Source: Macrotis lagotis | Taxonomy: Eukaryota > Chordata > Mammalia > Peramelemorphia > Peramelidae | Reading direction: 5' to 3' | NCBI RefSeq assembly: GCF_037893015.1 | Contig: NC_133660.1 | Span: 279,791,067 to 279,855,066 of the forward strand | Length of the DNA stretch: 64,000 nt | Shown: in pieces, positions 39,646 to 51,567 of the stretch | Layout: the number at the start of each line of letters is the position of its first letter | How positions within the stretch are numbered: position 1 is the stretch's first letter | The notes under the pieces: generated by a model | What the model was told of the DNA's origin: nothing | What the model saw: only the letters and a program-made list of their open reading frames with translations | Database searches by the model: none | Position numbers and translations under genes: made by a program

Positions 39646-40875
39646 TAAACAAATTCTCTTGGATTGAATGAAATTGATTTGAGCTGTCTTGGCCAAAAGG
39701 GCAGCATCTCCTTCTATTCTTAATGACACGCTTTCCCCTTCTGCAAGGGCCAGGATCTGAGCCTATGGGGGAAGTGTCAGTGGCAGGGGAAGTGACCCTG
39801 GCTGGTTTTGCTAGGAGGTGTTGACTGATGGGCAGTTGGCCTGATCCTGCCCAGTCCATTCAGGAATCTGACAGGGAAAAGAGAAGCCAAGGCTGAAGCA
39901 ATTTCTCCAGGGGGCAAAACATAAACAGTGCTTGGGCCTACCTTGGGATTGCAAGCATGAGAAGAGACAGAGAGATTAGTTTATACAAGCAAAATGAATA
40001 TTTAAATAAAAAGCAGTCAGCATCCCCTCCCCTCCAAAAAAATAAAAGCAAGAAGAAGACAAGAAGAGGGCTCAGAAAGACTGTTTTTGTTAATGGCACA
40101 TACGTTGTATTTCTGCCAACAAAGAGAGTTTTTGATCAGTTCGGGCCCGCTTCTCCCTGGAGATTTCACAGGCCGGGTGGTCTTTGGCGGGGAGAAACAC
40201 AGGGGCTCAGTTAACATTACACATCACTCATATATGCAGCAGGCTGGTAAGTATAAGGCATTCCAGAATCTAAAAAAGAGCAGCCAGCCTGAGATTTCCC
40301 ACCAGGCTATGAGGAGCACCTTTAGCCCTCTTGCACCTTTCTTTTCCCACTTCCTCCTGGGTTGTCCCCCTACTACTTTGGCAATTGAGCCCCAAGGCCC
40401 ACAGACACTCCCTTCCTTAGAGTGGGGACCCCCCAATATTGTGACTCACTAGAGCATTTTGTTTTCAGTATATGAAGATACTTCTAGACCACTACCCCAA
40501 GTGCCCCAAGATTAAGAACAGAGATTTTGGCCTCTTAATGACAATTGGTTCCTTTGCCAGCTTCTAGGTCATGCCAACAAGGAAATATTAAGTGACTTTC
40601 AGTCCAATTAACTTTAAAGGTTCCATGTCAGGAGCTTATTAGGTCTTGGGTAAAAAAAAATCCCCAAAGCATCCAAGTTGATTTTCAGCTTGAACTGAGT
40701 TTCTAAATCATGAATGGGGGTCTGAGGCTCAAAGGATTGTTTAGAGAAATCATTCAAACATTTCCTCTGAGGTTCCTGGATGATGGGGGAGGGGGCAGAT
40801 TGAAAAACTGAGGGCATTTCTCTTACCACATCTGAAAAGACTTTAAGGGCCTGCTCACTTTTTCCTTTGCCTTCT
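39646..40875. other. Unique stretch, possible conserved block at 40070-40215
   Basis: Text such as 'gttaatggcacatacgttgt' and 'gatcagttcgggcccgcttc' stands out from the surrounding repeats and contains several CpGs. Two overlapping frames (39957-40214 and 40087-40452) have no recognisable domain. Confidence 0.3.
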
Positions 40876-40877
40876 TG

Positions 40878-41090
40878 GATAAAGAGAATTGTTCTGGGTT
40901 TGAGGTCAGAGGACCTGAGTTCAAATCCCAGCTCTGCCACTGATAACCTATTTGATCTTGGGGAAGTCTCTGAACTTTTCCAGGTGATCATGGTTCCCTT
41001 GTTTATAAAATCAAGGGGTTTGACTCGGTGACCGTCTGGGGTCCTGTCTGGATCTACATCCAGGATACTATCATGCCTTGAAAGCAGACC
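40878..41090 (+). mobile_element. MIR SINE, near full length
   Basis: 'ttgaggtcagaggacctgag', 'ttcaaatcccagctctgcca', 'ttgatcttggggaagtctct', 'tcggtgaccgtctggggtcc'. Confidence 0.8.
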
Positions 41091-41336
41091 TTCTCTTAAC
41101 AAAAAAGAAATTCAAAAAAATCTGGAAAGATTCATTAGGACTGAGCTGTATCATTGTCTCCACTGAGGAATGTTCTCCTCATACTCTTTACTTTTATTAG
41201 TCCATCCCATTCACCCTTTGTTAGTTTTCAGAATTTTAGAAAGTGAAGGAATGGCATAGCCCCCCCTCCTCCCAACTTTCATGGCATGGCAAGGTCTTCA
41301 ACAATGGGTGTTCAATATGACTTCATGTTTCACCAG

Positions 41337-41424
41337 TTTATGAGTTAGCTGAGGAAAGAGACCCAAGTTCATAGAACTACAGCTTTAGTTCTATGTGTAC
41401 TTTGGCTGTACCCTCCTCTCTCTG
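41337..41424 (+). repeat. 88-bp dispersed direct repeat, copy A
   Basis: Ungapped match to 42480-42567, roughly 76 of 88 identical by eye ('gagacccaagttcatag' and 'ctatgtgtactttgg' shared). Copy A runs into a MIR tail ('ctctggacctcagtttcctc'). Confidence 0.9.
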
Positions 41425-41518
41425 GACCTCAGTTTCCTCATCTGTCCAATACCATGGCTTGATTAGATGATCTTAAAGTCCCCTCTTGGCTGGATAGGTC
41501 TATGCTTCTATGATTTCT
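41410..41518 (+). mobile_element. MIR SINE 3' part
   Basis: 'ggacctcagtttcctcatct', 'ttagatgatcttaaagtccc', 'ggtctatgcttctatgattt'. Confidence 0.7.
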
Positions 41519-41554
41519 TTTTTTTTAATGTTTCAATAATATTTTTAAAATGTT

Positions 41555-41660
41555 GAAAGTATAATATTATTTCATTTTATCCCCACAATAGCCCTGGGAG
41601 GTAGAGGTTACTATTATTCCCATTTTATAGATGAGAAAGCTGATGTGCACAGGATGTGTT
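41555..41660 (-). mobile_element. MIR-family tail, minus strand
   Basis: 'cccacaatagccctgggagg', 'attcccattttatagatgag'. Confidence 0.6.
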
Positions 41661-41920
41661 CTCCATTAAACTTTCAGTTTCTTTATAGGAAGAATGGTTG
41701 TTTCTCATCTTAACTAGAGCACCTACCCTATGGGGTTCTAATGAGCTTTAAATATTTTTTTCTGAAATTTAATTGAAGATGACGAGCTTTAATCAAAGTA
41801 GGCAAATCAAAATTTTAAATCAATAATATTAGGTGAAGTTGGTTCTGTGTTTCATTTTCAGTTTAAATGTGAGATTGTTCCACATAAAATGTTTTCCCAA
41901 TTAGCCTAATATTCAGTAGT

Positions 41921-42097
41921 TGATTATTACTTTTTTTTAAAGGTTTTTGCAAGGCAATGTGGTTAAGTGGTTTACCCAAGGCCACACAGCTAGGTAATTA
42001 TTAAGTGTCTGAGGCCGGATTTGAACTCAAGTCCTCCTGACTCCAGGGCCGGTGCTCTATCCATTGCACCACCTAGTCACCCCTGATTATTACTTTT
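41921..42097 (-). mobile_element. SINE-pA, minus strand, 14-bp duplication
   Basis: Perfect 'tgattattactttt' at 41921-41934 and 42084-42097 around 'aggtttttgcaaggcaatgt', core, and head 'attgcaccacctagtcaccc'. Confidence 0.95.
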
Positions 42098-42479
42098 AAA
42101 GGAAGCAGTGGATTGGAATGGGCATATCAAAATGGTGCTTATTTTAGAGTTTGCTTATTTAATTTACATAACACCTTGGATCCTAAAAATACTCTAAAAT
42201 TTGAGCCATTTTGGCAGAAAAAAGAAACAAGTTCCTTGAACTATTTTTACAGGCATTATTTATAATATATATTCATAGTCTGATGTTCTTGTTACCATCC
42301 CCCTGGAAACATTTCTTTATTTTTTGAGCAACTAAGTCCATTGGTGAGTTTGTTGTACATCCTCACCAACCTCTTTGGAGAATTCCCATTTTCCTTTTTT
42401 GGAATTGTTTCCCTTTCTGTCTTCAGACTTTCATTTTTGAGAGTTTTCCATTTCTTTGACTTGATTTCTCCAGTGAAAC
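42098..42479. other. AT-rich unrecognised stretch
   Basis: No family identified. Confidence 0.3.
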
Positions 42480-42567
42480 TTTATGAGTTATCTGAGCAAA
42501 GAGACCCAAGTTCATAGGACTACAGCCTCCACTCTATGTGTACTTTGGGGGCTCCCTCCTCTCTCTG
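42480..42567 (+). repeat. 88-bp dispersed direct repeat, copy B
   Basis: Partner of 41337-41424, offset 1,143 bp. It is not followed by the MIR tail seen after copy A. Confidence 0.9.
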
Positions 42568-42689
42568 AAGGGAGATCTTTGTTACTGACTGAACAACAGC
42601 AAATTTAATTTAACATTTATTAAGTGTTAACTGGATACTTCTGCTCACTATACTTGCAAGTGAACATACTCCACAGTGCCTTTTGGATT

Positions 42690-45110
42690 TTTCCAATTTA
42701 AAAAACCTTTTTGTTTAAAGTTTTGAGTTCCAAATTCTGTCTCTCCCTTCCCTTCTTCCTCCTTGAGATGGTATACAATAAGATGCACAATAATGTAAAA
42801 TATTTTCATATTAGTCATTTTGCACAAGAAGACTTGAATAAAAGAAAAGATGAAAAATAGCTTTCAGTCTATGTTCAAATAATATCAGTTCTTTTTCTAA
42901 AAGCAGGTAGTGTGCTTCATCTAACAGTCCTTTGATATTATCTTGGATCATTGTATTAGCAAAGAAAAGTTAAGTCATTCACAATTCATCAAACAGTGTT
43001 GCTGTTATTGTGTACAACATTGTCCTGATTCTGTTCACTTCACTTTTTATCAGTTTATGTAAGTCTTTCTAGATTTTTCTGAAATCCTCCTACTTGTCAT
43101 TTCTTATAGCACAATCATATTCCATTACAATCACATACCATGGCTTATTTTGCCATTCCACAATTGATGGATATTCCTTCAATTTCCTGTTTTTAGCTAC
43201 TACAAAAAGAGGAGTTGTAAATATTAATGTACAAATAGATCCTTTTCCTTTTTTGGGGAAGTCTTTGAGATAGTGACCTGGCAGTGGTATTGCTGGATCA
43301 AAGAGCAGACACAATTTTATAGCCTTTCAGGCATAGTTCCAAATTGTTCTCCAGAATGGTTGGATCAGTTCACAACTTCAGCAATAGTGCATTAGTGTCC
43401 CAGTTTTCCCACATCCCCTCCAATATCCAATATTTTCTTTTCTTTGCCATATTAAGCAAGCTGGTAAGTGCAAGGTGGTATGTCAGAGTTATTTTAATTT
43501 GCATTTTTTCTAAACAATTGTGATATAGACCATTTTTATATGACTAAAGATAACTTTGGTTTCTTTTTCTGAAACTCCCTGTTCATATCCTTTGACCATT
43601 TATCCACTGTCGAATATTTGTATTTTTATAAATTTGACTCAATTCTTTATATATTTGAGAGATGAGGCCTTTATCAGAAATACTCATGGCAAAATTCCCC
43701 CCATTTTCTGTTTTTCTTTTAATCTGGGTTGCATTGCTTTTGTTTGTGCAAAAGGTTTTTTTAATTTTATATAATCAAAATAATCTATTTTACATTTTCT
43801 AATGTAAAATGTAATGTAATGGTCCTAGAGTCTTTCTTATCCATAAATCCGATATGTTCTATGTTCTCTTAATTTTATCATATCAACCTTTAGGTATAAA
43901 TCATGTACCCTCTTTGACCTCATCTTGGTAAATGGTGTGAGATGTTGGCCTAGTTTCTGCCAAAATGTTTTTCCAGTGTTTTTTTTCAGCAATTTTTGTC
44001 AGATAATGAGTTTTTGTTCCAATAGCTTAGATCTTTGGGTATGTTATATACTAGGTTATTTTGGTCACTATCAGGTAATTTGTAACCAATCTATTCTACA
44101 GATCCACTCAATTATAATACAATTTAAGATTGGTGTGGCTAGACCACTTTCTTTCACATTTTTTCCCTTGATTCCCTTGATATTCTCAAGGTTTTTGTTC
44201 TTCCAAATGTTTTATGAAATAATATTTTTATGAATATGATGTTTTATGAAATAATTTTCCATAAGATAATTTTTAATAATTTGATTGGTACGAAACTTAA
44301 TAAATAGAGTAATTTTGTAGAATTCTCATTTTTATTATATAGACGCAATCTATACATGAACAATTTATATTTTTTGTTTTGTTTTCTATTTCCATGTTTA
44401 AATATGACTTTATTTGTGTGAAAAGCATTTTATAGTTATGTTCATATAGTTCCTAAGTTTGTCTTGGCAGATAGACTCCCAAATATTTCATGTTGTCTAT
44501 GGTTATTTTAAATGGAACTTCTCTTTCTGTCTCTTGCTGCTGGACTTTGTTGGTAATGTATAGACATTTTGATGATTTATATGAGTTTATTTTGCATCCT
44601 GCAACTTTGCTAAAATAGTTAATAATTTCAAGTGCTTTTAGTTGATTCTCTAGGATTTTCTAAGTCTGACATATCTTTAAAGAGTGATACTTTGTTTCCT
44701 CATTGTTTATTCTAATTCCTGTAATTTCTTATTCTTCACTTATTGTTATAACTAACATTTCTAGTAAAATGTTAAATGATAGTGGTGATAATAGGCATCC
44801 TTGCTTCATCCCTGATTGTACTAGGAAGACTTCTAACTTATTCTCATTACAAATAATGCTGGCTGATGGTTTTAGGCATTATAATATTACTTATTATTTT
44901 GAGGAAAGCTCAATTTATTCTGATGTCTGCTGGTGTTGTGAACAGGAATGGGTACTGTATTTTTGTACAAGCTTTTTCTGCATCTTTTGAGATATGGTTT
45001 TTGTGGTTTGGTTCTTGAGATGGTCAATTATGTTAATAGTTTTCCCAATATTAAACCAGCCCTGCGCTCCTGGTAAAAATTCTCTTATTTCTAAGGACCA
45101 TTCCATTTCA
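42690..45110 (-). mobile_element. L1 LINE, 5'-truncated, minus strand
   Basis: Minus-strand frames give decayed ORF2: 'REFLPGAQGWFNIGKTINII' (reverse-transcriptase start, about 45.05 kb), 'KQGCLLSPLSFNILLEML' (about 44.8 kb), and C-terminal 'LKEYPSIVEWQNKPWYVI' followed by 'EYDCAIRND' (43.09-43.31 kb). The 3' end with 'cttcctccttgagatggtat' lies near 42.69-42.78 kb. The spacing between the first two blocks is shorter than expected, so an internal deletion is likely. Multiple stops; inactive. All plus-strand frames here are antisense shadows. Confidence 0.88.
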
Positions 45111-45850
45111 GAGATGATATAATTCTGTGAGATCCTTCCACAGCAGTTGTGTAATTCTTCCCAGTTCTGTCTTTGAGCAAGACTGCCTTGTTTTCAAGAC
45201 AGAGTTGGATCCATTGAGCATGTTTAACCCTCCCCTAATTTGCGGGAGATGGAAAGGCCCAGATTGGAAAGGTCTCACATATCCTGGCCAAAAGGCCAGG
45301 AAACATTGTAACATTAAAAAGAGACAGTAACTAGCATACTGGATACTGAGCTACAGAGGACAGAGACAGAGTCACAGAGGCAGGGATAGAACCAAGACCA
45401 AAGCAGAAGAGACAAATGAAGGGGAGGGATCAGCTTGTATAGATTTGATCCTGGGATAGGCAAGAAGATTTCTTCTTTTTTGCTGCCTCAGTTTCCTTAA
45501 GACTGCTTCCTAGTAAGCCCCATCCTCCACTTCCCTTTCCATTAACTGATGCTGGACAGCTCCCACCAGTGCTGTCCATGCTGACTTATCTCCTTGGGTG
45601 AGGTAGCCTCTCTGTTCCTCTGTATTTACCACTTTTAAAGTTAAGGAGTAGAACATGACTTTTAAAATCTCCTTGAACCCACAAATTTGTTTGGTGGGGT
45701 GGGAGACCTCAGAAGTCATTTAGTCTTCAAACTTCAATATTTTTATTAATTTACAAATTATATACATATACTGCTGTTAGTAACTTCTATACATTATAGA
45801 AGTTACTCAAGAATAAAACATTTTAAGGATAAGATAAAGATAAAGTATTG
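45111..45850. other. Unrecognised stretch
   Basis: Nothing assigned; short frames on both strands have no domain. Confidence 0.3.
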
Positions 45851-45851
45851 A

Positions 45852-46155
45852 ATTGGGGAGCAGCATAGTCAGACCTGTGCTTTAGGAAAGCCACTGGCAG
45901 CTGTGTGGAGAATGGATAGGAGAGAAGGAAGACAAATGAGGAAACTTCTGTTGGAGTCTGAACAAGCAGTGCTGAAGTCTGGGGATGCCTTTATGAGTAT
46001 AGAAAAGGGGGTTGGGTGCCAGAGATGCTGAGGTAAACCTGATGAGCTTTGATGACTGTGTGGGCATGCAAAGAGAAGTGAGGAGGTCAAAGATGACATG
46101 GTTCTGAGGAAACTGAGGTGACTGGGAGGACTGTGGTGTTCTCAACAATAAGAGG
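45852..46155 (-). mobile_element. L2 LINE (more 5' section), minus strand
   Basis: 'catagtcagacctgtgcttt', 'aggaaagccactggcagctg', 'tgtggagaatggataggaga' and 'ggaggtcaaagatgacatgg' are inverted L2 upstream of the 3'-UTR end. Confidence 0.7.
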
Positions 46156-46655
46156 GAAGTTTGGAAGAAAAGAAGACTTGGTGAAGAAATAATATAATGA
46201 GATCTGCTATGGAGGTCATAGTCCTTGGCTCACATTGATCCCCCAAATCAAAATGGGGGATGTAATCTCTTACTAATTACTTGCTGCCCACTCTCCAAGG
46301 GTATAAGATGATCTGAAGCAGTGAGTAGAGGTGGAATTTTCTCACTGAGATTCTCAAAGCCACTTGGTTGATAAGAGAGAGGGGTTAAGAACTTAAATTC
46401 TAGAGGGAAGGGACATAGTGGGGAACATGTTGGAGAATAAGGGAGTCATGGTTATGTTGGAGACAAACCACATGCGAGTAGTATGTCATCTATTTTGCCA
46501 CCTTCTGATTGGTTGACCACGTCATTTTGGTGGTCACTTCATTCGTTCCCTTCTCTTTTGAGCCTCAGTCCCAGTTTTGGACCCTGCTGTAAAAATCCAA
46601 CCTATTTCTGAACAGGATCTTCCACTCCACCTTCTACTTCCACCTTATACCCCAT
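46156..46655. promoter_or_regulatory. Unique stretch with a promoter-like motif cluster
   Basis: A CCAAT-type 'attgg' (46508-46512), CRE-like 'cacgtca' (46518-46524) and the 7-bp inverted pair tgaccac/gtggtca (46514-46520, 46530-46536) lie within 30 bp. No exon or initiator is evident. Speculative. Confidence 0.2.
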
Positions 46656-46659
46656 ACCC

Positions 46660-47035
46660 TATGGTGACCTTTGTTGGTCTTTGCTTGAAGACTTTGAATG
46701 AAGGGGAACACGTTTCCGTCCAAGACATCCCATTGCATTTTGGAGGGAGCTCAATGGGTATTTTCCCCCAACTTTCAGTTCTGAGCTTCCTTATCATGGC
46801 CCACCATGGCTCCCACTTCTGCCCTCTTGAACAGAGAGAACAGTGACCCTTTTAAGGGGTCATCTCTCCTGAATCCCCCTCTTCCCCTAAGTCTTCAGTT
46901 CTTCAGGCTAAATATGCTAAATATGTCCAGTTCTCTTCCCCCATGCTCCTCCAATGATCTGGTCTCTCTATTCTACCAGGATGGTAAAAGTCCTTTGGAT
47001 TGTCATCTATACTGGATAGAGCAGAATTCTCTTTA
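46660..47035 (-). mobile_element. L3/CR1 LINE, minus strand
   Basis: 'ggtctttgcttgaagacttt', 'gaatgaaggggaacacgttt', 'catcccattgcattttggag', 'cttctgccctcttgaacaga' and 'ggctaaatatgctaaatatg' follow inverted L3 order. Confidence 0.65.
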
Positions 47036-48148
47036 GGATGTTTAGCTTCATAAAAAGAAAAGTAGAAGCGTGAATGTAGAGTAGGCAGAATCCCTATTCT
47101 GACCTCACCAGGTCTCCTTGGATGGCTAGTGAAAATTTGTGAACTGGCCAAGAGCCCCTGATAATTAGCAAATGTTTTCCAGTTGTATGTGTTGACATTC
47201 CTGTTTTCAATGGAGGCCTTGTGGGATTTCTCCCCCTCTTATTGGAGTCACTTAGCACCTCAAAGAGGGTGTTTCAATAACCAAAATTAGCCTTGGGAAC
47301 AAAAGAATGAACAATATCACAATTCAATTCAATTCAATTTAACACACACTCAGTAAGGCTTCCCATGGACAAAGCACAGTTAACTGTTTTGCTAAACTCA
47401 GCAAGTCTCTCTGATAATTTAAAGGTCCTTACTGAAAGCTGCAGCCTTCAGTTCAATACAAAGGGCAGAGAAACAAGGCAAGGTAGGCAATTCTATTACT
47501 GCCCTAATCAGTCCTTGGATAGAGAAGAGGTAGATGAGTGGCAAAGGCTTCTGGGATATGTTAGGATGCAGTTGAAAACCCTAAGCACAGTTAAGGAAAG
47601 CTTGGTGAATGGAAAAGCCTTTGAGAGGGGGCCTTTTATACTTATGGCCTTCCTCCCCAAATAAATCAAGGAAGAATCAATTGCTAAAGTCTGACTTGAA
47701 TCCACCAGTGAATAGATTCACTCAGTAATGAAACTGTTGGGGACTTCCAAGGCCCTGCAGGGGGTAGGAGGAGGGAAATTATCCTCCAAATGGGTCTCCA
47801 AACTCTGGTCACAGATGCACCTGGGAGCAATTTACCACAAAAATCTTCCTCAGAGCCTCCCTGCCTTCTTCCCCACCCCACCCCCCTGCTGAAGTTGGAG
47901 GCACTTCCATAGATCCATAGAAAAGATCCAAGACAAAAATAAGCCAGACAGTGTTTGAAATCTCCTTCACCAAAACAACTAGTTGGTTGGTGTTTGAAGG
48001 AATCTATAGACTGCCTACGTTTCCAGGCAACCCCTCTTCCTAATCATGGATGCATGAATCCCAAAGCTTGGTAAAGAGCTTTGAAATTAAATGTTTTAAA
48101 ACTTTCCACTAACTTTGAACTCAGTTGTGAATTCAGATGACCCGAACT
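47036..48148. other. Unique or unrecognised stretch
   Basis: About 1.1 kb without a named repeat. The 99-codon frame at 47365-47664 has no recognisable domain. Contains 'aattcaattcaattcaattt' at about 47322. Confidence 0.3.
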
Positions 48149-48149
48149 T

Positions 48150-48330
48150 AAAAGCTGGGACCTTAGGACCAGAGACATAGAGTCGGCGGGGCCCCTCATT
48201 TTATAGATAAAAACAAATAGACAAAGTGATTCTCAGGGTGATTTGAGTAGGAACACTAGGATTCAGTCAGGGTTCTTGGTGTCCAATCCAAAGCTCTTTC
48301 TACTTTACCACACTCTACCACTTACTATGT
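48150..48330 (-). mobile_element. MIR SINE remnant, minus strand
   Basis: 'cctcattttatagataaaaa', 'gtccaatccaaagctctttc', 'tactttaccacactctacca'. Confidence 0.55.
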
Positions 48331-48331
48331 C

Positions 48332-48657
48332 ACCTTCCAGCTAGGTGGCACAGTGGATAGATCACCAGTCTTGGAGTCAGGAGGACCTCAGTTCAAATCT
48401 GACCTCAGGCACCTGACACTCACTGTATGACTTTGGTCAAGTCATTTAACCCATTTGCCTCCCATTCAGGGCCACCTCTGGTCTTTCTGATTCATCTGGC
48501 CCCTGGACCCAGATGGTTCTAGAGGAGAAAGTGAGTCTGGTGACTTAGGAGAGCCCCCCACCCCCCACCCCAGATCCAATTCACTTGATTGTCGTGGTTA
48601 TCATCTCGCTGATGTTATGGTCTCCTTCAAGGATGAGCATCATCATCAGACCTTCCA
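48332..48657 (+). mobile_element. SINE-X element, plus strand
   Basis: Head 'gctaggtggcacagtggata', core 'ttggtcaagtcatttaaccc', body 'ctagaggagaaagtgagtct', tail 'tgatgttatggtctccttca'. Possible 8-bp duplication 'accttcca' at 48332-48339 and 48650-48657. Confidence 0.85.
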
Positions 48658-49150
48658 CAAGTCAGTTCACCTGGGACTCAGTTTACTCTTCTAAATAATG
48701 GGAGTGTCAAATTAAATGATCTACTTTTTCTTGTGTCTAGTCAAATTCTTTCTTGTAGTAACAAAATAAAAAAAATAGTCTCTATGCTCATAATATAGAC
48801 AGCAGGTCACAACAATGAACTTTGATAAGGAAGCCGACCAGTCCATGATAATGCCTATGAGACTCTTCCAGAAGAAAGATTTCATGAGGGAGGTCTTGAT
48901 CTCAATGACAATTTGGTTCTTAATTTCCTCTTTTTGAATGACTTTGCTTTTCTAGACTATCTATCTGCATTTTTTTCTTCCATCTCTCTTTAGACCCCCA
49001 AGAAAAGTTAATTTTATGAACCCTCCTTTGGGTTCTAGAAGGGATTTTAAAGAAAGCATTAAGAATCAACCAAAAAAATTGAGTTGAAAAGGTAGAGATG
49101 CATCAGGGGCAGCTTAAAGGAACATATATCTGTGAGCCCTCCAACTCTTA
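48658..49150. other. Unrecognised stretch
   Basis: MIR-like 'tcacctgggactcagtttac' near 48670; otherwise nothing. Confidence 0.3.
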
Positions 49151-49355
49151 ACAGTCACAATACCTCGGGGTGGCTAGGTGTCGTAGTGAATAGAGCACCG
49201 GCCCTGGAGTCAGGAGGACCTGTGTTCAAATCTGATCTCAGACGCTTAATCACCTAGCTGTGTGGCCTTGGGCAAGCCACTTAACCCCATTTGCCTTGCA
49301 AAATCCTAAAAAAAATAAAAAGTAAAAAAAAATAAAAAAACAATCACAATACCTC
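49151..49355 (+). mobile_element. SINE-pA with long A-rich tail and target duplication
   Basis: Head 'ggtggctaggtgtcgtagtg', core 'gtgtggccttgggcaagcca', tail of A runs with T and G breaks. Duplication 'acagtcacaatacctc' / 'acaatcacaatacctc' (49151-49166, 49340-49355), one mismatch in 16. Confidence 0.94.
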
Positions 49356-49525
49356 ATCTATCTCCATAACCCTGTGGCATTTACAGAGCACCTTCTTCCC
49401 TGCACCCATCTTGAGCAGGAAGAAGAGGACCCCCCCTCAAGCAAGTTGCTGCTCAGAATCATTTTCTCCCCTGAGCCTGGGACAGCTGGAGAAAATTAAG
49501 CAATATATCCACATTCCATGAAGTT

Positions 49526-49612
<87 letters not shown>
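49526..49612. repeat. (AG)n microsatellite
   Basis: About 43 units with one GGG interruption. Confidence 0.97.
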
Positions 49613-49615
<3 letters not shown>

Positions 49616-50345
49616 AAGCAGAGAAAGGAAGAAAGGGTGGGGGAGAGGGTCAAATGCCTTTTAGAAATCATTACACCCCTTGGATAGTAGAAACATTCAC
49701 TATACCATCTCACCAGATCTGGTTTCCTGAAAGACGACCATGATGTAAACTGTCGTCTGACTTGGATTATTCAAATTGGGTTCCTGCTTTTGATGTCCAG
49801 GTGGAGAACTCACTCAAGTTTGGCGGGGAGGAGTCCCTCATGAGCATAAATTTCTTCTCCCATGTATGTTTTAGCAATTCTGCAGTGGGGCTCTGCAAGG
49901 TTGTTGTTATAAACAACACAATAAGCTCCAGTTTATTGGTAGAACTCACAAATGTGAGGGGTGGGGTAGGGGCCTTTGAATGATCCAAGAATTCCTCCTT
50001 GCCTTTCCATCTGACATTTTGGGTGACAGGGGCTGCCCAATTCTTTACTCATTCTCTACTGTCCACAATTCTCCTTGCTCCATCGTCAGGGGCAGGCTTC
50101 TAAACTTGTTTAAAAAACTTACTAACTTTTTTCCAGTATATTTGCCTTCCTTTGTAATCCTATGCATTTGATTTCAAGCATTTAAAAACATTATTCCAAG
50201 AAGGATTGTACTAAACCGCCATTACCAGGGTCCAAGACCCAAAGAAAGATCCAGAAGGGATCCAGTAGGGAGGCAGGGAGTGAAATGAGCCTGAGTTCAA
50301 ATATTAATCCTCACTAATTAGTGAAGTCATGTAACCTTAAGATTC
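49613..50345. other. Unique stretch
   Basis: Two mirrored 73-codon frames near 49762-49988 lack any known domain. Nothing else recognised. Confidence 0.3.
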
Positions 50346-50346
50346 A

Positions 50347-50522
50347 TAAATTCTCTGTTCTGTAGCATATGTAGGTGGCATAGTAGATAGAGCACTGGCC
50401 CTGGAGTCAGGAGGACCTGAGTTCAAATGTGACCTCGGAGACTTAATAATTGTTCAGTTTGGGCAAGTCACTTAACCCCATTGCCTTAAATAAATAAAAT
50501 TAAACTAAGTAAATTCTCTGTT
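50347..50522 (+). mobile_element. SINE-pA with 13-bp duplication
   Basis: 'gtaggtggcatagtagatag', 'ggcaagtcacttaaccccat', tail 'ccttaaataaataaaat'. Duplication 'taaattctctgtt' at 50347-50359 and 50510-50522. Its core lacks a few bases around the usual 'tagctgtgtgacc'. Confidence 0.93.
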
Positions 50523-50619
50523 TTAGCTCTCACATTTGTCTACCTTGGGAATTGGAGGGCTCAGGCCAACAGATGTATGTTCCTTTATTTCTATAGCCCT
50601 ATAAGGTTTTATGGCATAT

Positions 50620-50840
50620 TTTGCATATCTCCTCTACATCATCCCACATTGGGATAAAAATTGGGTTCTGCTCAGGAAGATATTTAAGAGAGATATTGAT
50701 AAGTTGGAGAATATCCCAAGGATGACAACTAAAATGATGGAAAGCCCTGAGAGCAAGGGAGCTAGGGATAGTTAATCCAGAAAAGAGATGACTTAGAAGA
50801 GGCACCATAGCTGTCTCCAAGTATTTTAAAGGTTATCACA
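50620..50840 (+). mobile_element. L3/CR1 LINE ORF2 remnant, plus strand
   Basis: Translates to 'DIDKLENIPRMTTKMME' at about 50.69-50.74 kb, the CR1/L3 'DI..LE.VQRRATKM' motif, then 'aatccagaaaagagatgact' and 'agctgtctccaagtatttta'. Confidence 0.78.
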
Positions 50841-50948
50841 TGAATAAGTCAAGTGCTAAATATTGTGGGTACAAGAAAAATTGACAAAGAAGTCTTTGCC
50901 CTTAAAGGAGATTACATGCCAATGGGAAAGGCAGTTATAGAGTGAGCT
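50841..50948 (-). mobile_element. L2 fragment, minus strand
   Basis: 'agtcaagtgctaaatattgt', 'gcccttaaaggagattacat'. Confidence 0.5.
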
Positions 50949-50984
50949 GCTTACTCATCCAACACCCTATCCACTTCATTTGCT

Positions 50985-51121
50985 TTTTATTTTGCAAGGC
51001 AATGGGATTATATGACTTGCCCAAGGTCACACAGGTAATTATTGTCTAAGGTAGGATTTGTACTCAGCTCCTCCTGACTCCAGGGCTGGTGTTCTATCCA
51101 CTGTGCCATTTAGTTGCCCCC
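50985..51121 (-). mobile_element. SINE-pA, minus strand
   Basis: 'ttttgcaaggcaatgggatt', 'gcccaaggtcacacaggtaa', head 'ccactgtgccatttagttgc'. No convincing duplication found. Confidence 0.85.
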
Positions 51122-51565
51122 TACACCTGCTTCTTGATGCCTAGGAAAATGGTCTGGGTAAGATGATACAGATGAAATAAGGGTTTCCTATTCATGGAAT
51201 AGGCAACTAATGATGGGGTACGAAAGCGGCTGTTGTGTTGTGGGGTGCTATACTGGAGAAAACAGGAGCAAGAAGGGAACAGGAGCATTGATCAAAGCAG
51301 CTGAGATGATAGTGATAGCTGGGAGGAGTCAGGAGGTAGCATTGCTGAATCCTGAATCCACTTCTCCCCACTCTGACTAGGACAACAGTCTTTACATCTA
51401 AAGAACAAAAATGACTAAATTGAAGTTGATTACAGTAAGGAACATCAGGAGAACGCTGAACCCACGATGATGCCCAGGATGAATTCAAGTCCTCAGACCC
51501 AAGTGAATGATATCCTCGGATCCCCCCCAAATGTCAGATCCGATTACTAAGCCAGTGAAGTGATA
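51122..51565. other. Unrecognised stretch
   Basis: Minus-strand 107-codon frame at 51207-51530 has no known domain. Confidence 0.3.
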
Positions 51566-51567
51566 AC

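Noticed and set aside
40614..41102. 162-codon minus-strand frame
   Set aside because: Its first part is antisense to a MIR SINE; no known domain.
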